Source of the DNA: Paraburkholderia sp. SG-MS1
GTDB lineage: Bacteria > Pseudomonadota > Gammaproteobacteria > Burkholderiales > Burkholderiaceae
NCBI RefSeq assembly: GCF_012275575.1
Contig: NZ_NPIH01000168.1
Location: forward strand, 79,220 to 143,219
Length of the DNA: 64,000 bases
Reading direction: 5' to 3'
Below, one piece after another: positions 62,901-64,000 of this stretch. The notes under the pieces are model-generated. The model saw only the letters and a program-made list of their open reading frames with translations. It was not told the DNA's origin and did no database searches. Within the stretch, counting starts at the first letter, position 1, and each line of letters opens with the position of its first letter. A program made the translations under genes and the position numbers.

Positions 62901-63290
62901 GACTACCTGTCCGCGTGGCTCGCGCATCTGGTCTATTGCGCCGCGCGCCCGGACGGGCCACGCCGTACCGTGTGGCATGGCAGTGGCGAGAGCTTCGAGC
63001 TCACGCCGGTGGCCGCGCCGCTCGACGAACTCGCGCCGCTCGCCGCGTTGTTCAGGGCGGGGCGCAGGCTGCCGCTGCGCTTTTTTCCGAAGAGCGCATG
63101 GACGCGGGTCAGCGAAAGCGAGTCGGCGGCCCAAGGTGTGTGGATCAACGACCGCGTGCGCGGCGAATCGGACGACCCCGCGTTGCGCATCGCATTGCGC
63201 GGTACGCCGCTCACGCTCGACGAGCCGTTCGGCAGCCTCGCGGCCATCGTCTTCGAGCCGTTGATCCAGCATCTGCGGAGCGCATCATGA
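59904..63290 (+). CDS. recC: Exodeoxyribonuclease V subunit gamma (RecC)
   Basis: The protein of about 1128 aa starts MLQLFYSNRYETLVGALLDD and carries RecC features: VIVPSAAVRRRLELDIA, VNFGYLAQWLWAQIG, VHVCHSLSRQLEVLHDRLL, FSSLTSLRGLPFRVVCLLGMDD and EFVRFWRHPARALLRDRLGI. RecC recognises chi and holds the RecB and RecD motors during double-strand-break repair. The start is taken from the family; ATG 59850 is an alternative. Its stop overlaps the recB ATG (ATGA). Confidence 0.95.
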   Translation: MLQLFYSNRYETLVGALLDDLAQTPSDPWTAQPVIVPSAAVRRRLELDIASRQGICANVNFGYLAQWLWAQIGGVIEVPRHSPFAPDRLVWRCYRLLGEADAALPWNASPRLRTYLDAADASMRYELARRVATVLDHYLTYRPEWLLQWQKGGSIFASGAADDSGPRLTGASEAAREDERWQAALWRAVLAEVAELAGNAQTPAAALPPAYRFLEEIDRLDLEAISRANWPEAVSVFALPTMPPLHVALLRALSRWVDVRLYVMNPCREFWFDVVSEGRVQALDAAGQLDYQQVGHPLLAEWGRQTQAQLHMLHELTESAASSETGDFTENPEPSWLAAVQNGMLDLRVETDADELPIERGIEVHVCHSLSRQLEVLHDRLLGWFDEFDDLQPSDVMVAVSDLAAAGPLIDAVFGTTPLGDTRRIPYRITGLPPSQANPVARLLLDWLALPERSVGAPDLIEWLRVDAIAVRYGIDANSLEAAQEWLAAAGARRGLAPLEPTGEHVPIARHTFADALTRLYLGYAMPDGGEPVDAWLPVEGADGSDAELLGRLSRFVDDIDSFAAHCAIERTPAEWSQMLLDTLAQCFDGGVEFADSLAAVRDAIDKMSDAMQAGAEDVTLPAAVVRGALAEALDDPARGGVPWGSVTFSSLTSLRGLPFRVVCLLGMDDGVLPSLARADEFDLMAAFGKAGDRQRRDDERNLFLDLLLAARERLFIAYTGRSIRDNAPLPPAALVDELLDYLAQTSAGEDASPADVERARHAFIVDHPLQAFASDYFSARPELFTYNADRAELATLLAAPQHPAAAPFFDRPLPPEDAVPVAFDEFVRFWRHPARALLRDRLGIVLSDAQGELLDIEPFDLDYAGRDALADRLLPVLLDADTEDDAVMVERVRRVAAASPELPGGATGAVWRARELGALHQLAASVRRELAEGVERLPFVLDIAPRWPDSAELAVALFGPHDRVLREAAKAPLQLHGTLNLLTGTGQVIFRYAKASARDYLSAWLAHLVYCAARPDGPRRTVWHGSGESFELTPVAAPLDELAPLAALFRAGRRLPLRFFPKSAWTRVSESESAAQGVWINDRVRGESDDPALRIALRGTPLTLDEPFGSLAAIVFEPLIQHLRSAS

Positions 63291-64000
63291 GCGGCGCCGT
63301 GCAGAGTGATGCGCTGGTCGCCGAGGAACTCGACGTCTTCGCCTGTTCGCTCGACGGTGTCAACCAGATCGAAGCGTCGGCGGGCACCGGCAAGACATGG
63401 AACATTTGCGCGCTGTATGTGCGGCTGCTGCTGGAAAAGAACCTGAACGCGGATCAGATCCTCGTCGTCACGTTCACGAAGGCGGCGACCGCGGAACTGC
63501 ACGAGCGCATTCGCGGTCGTCTCGCGGAACTGCATCGCGCGATCGAAATGGACGACGACGGTGGCGATCCGTTCGTCCGGCGTCTCTTTGAAACGACGCT
63601 CGCGCCGGAGCGCGGCATCGAACGCGACGCCGCGCTGAAGGTGGTGCGGCGCGCCTTGCGCACCTTCGACCAGGCGGCGATTCACACGATTCACGCGTTC
63701 TGTCAGCGTGCGTTGCAGGAAGCGCCATTCGCCGCGGCGATGCCGTTCGCGTTCGAGATGGAGGCCGACGACGCCGCCTTGCGTTTCGAAATGGCCGCCG
63801 ATTTCTGGCGCGAGCAGGTCGAGCCGACGGCCCATGCGCATCCCGCCTTCGCCGCGTGGCTGGTGGCCAAACGCGCCGGTCCCGCTTCACTCGACGAGCA
63901 ACTCGCGCGGCGTCTGAAAAAGCCTTTGGCGCAATTGCGTTGGGGCAGCGTCGACGCAAGCGGCGCCAGCGCCGATCCGCATGCGGGTTTCGATGCCGCC
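63287..64000 (+). CDS. recB: Exodeoxyribonuclease V subunit beta (RecB), 5' part
   Basis: The first 238 residues of RecB are present: SLDGVNQIEASAGTGKTWNI with the Walker A ASAGTGKT, VVTFTKAATAELHERIRGR (motif Ia) and FDQAAIHTIHAFCQRAL. RecB is the 3'-5' helicase and nuclease subunit. The gene runs past the right edge. It overlaps recC by four bases, so the two are translationally coupled; recD is expected beyond the window. Confidence 0.95.
   Translation, partial: MSGAVQSDALVAEELDVFACSLDGVNQIEASAGTGKTWNICALYVRLLLEKNLNADQILVVTFTKAATAELHERIRGRLAELHRAIEMDDDGGDPFVRRLFETTLAPERGIERDAALKVVRRALRTFDQAAIHTIHAFCQRALQEAPFAAAMPFAFEMEADDAALRFEMAADFWREQVEPTAHAHPAFAAWLVAKRAGPASLDEQLARRLKKPLAQLRWGSVDASGASADPHAGFDAA

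Noticed and set aside
1..64000. CRISPR arrays, tRNA or rRNA genes, intact IS elements or prophage genes
   Set aside because: No regularly spaced repeats, no cloverleaf or rRNA signature and no phage structural genes were seen; only relics of a transposase were found.

Overview
The window is GC-rich, densely coded DNA from a beta-proteobacterium of the Burkholderiaceae, most likely Paraburkholderia, Caballeronia or a close relative. This is inferred from codon use, the OmpC-like porin, DUF4148 and DUF3331 proteins (families I know mainly from Burkholderia), the many LysR/GntR/LacI-controlled catabolic operons and the recC-recB pair at the right end. No tRNA, rRNA, CRISPR array, intact insertion sequence or replication origin was seen.

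Region 1 (1-10.3 kb) is an oxidative catabolic locus. It holds the end of a TenA/PqqC-like (heme-oxygenase-fold) protein, an aldehyde dehydrogenase, a GlcG/HbpS protein, a ferredoxin-reductase fusion, a permease, a TerC-type membrane protein, a divergent ornithine-cyclodeaminase-like gene, two small 2Fe-2S ferredoxins around an unknown 103-aa protein, an alpha/beta hydrolase and a GntR regulator. A matched 17-bp sequence lies at the divergent promoter and in front of gntR, probably the GntR operator.

Region 2 (10.5-28.5 kb) joins a sugar-type uptake and oxidation module to an aromatic ring-cleavage module. The minus-strand operon from 19208 to 13263 encodes a hydroxyquinol-type intradiol dioxygenase, Dabb and YciI proteins, an FMN reductase, an amidohydrolase, a sugar-phosphate-isomerase-like protein and maleylacetate reductase. 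The plus strand encodes LysR, an SDR, a Gfo/Idh/MocA dehydrogenase, a ribose-type ABC importer and a porin. A LacI regulator and a phytanoyl-CoA-dioxygenase-like gene flank it. Dyads with ATTTCC/GGAAAT half-sites occur at both divergent promoters. The likely theme is import and oxidation of a glycoside or cyclitol whose ring ends as hydroxyquinol and then 3-oxoadipate. I regard this as the most interesting system here.

Region 3 (28.5-45.3 kb) is a patchwork of complete genes (DUF4242, amidase, MFS, PEBP, SDR, NDH-2-like, a cNMP-gated MscS-like channel, a chloroperoxidase-like hydrolase with an ECF sigma factor, DUF3331) and decaying remnants: a TPR protein, a TetR, a LysR and an ATPase regulator truncated against each other, a LysR 3' relic and a Rieske relic. 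It looks like a deletion and insertion hot spot.

Region 4 (45.3-64 kb) is housekeeping-like: crcB with a fluoride riboswitch, an ammonium transporter, a sensor kinase, a DJ-1/PfpI protein, an Rrf2 regulator with a paired operator and its NAD(P)H-binding target, a large MscS channel, a thiol-dioxygenase-like cupin divergent from an Lrp/AsnC regulator, a FUSC efflux protein, recC, and the start of recB cut by the window edge.
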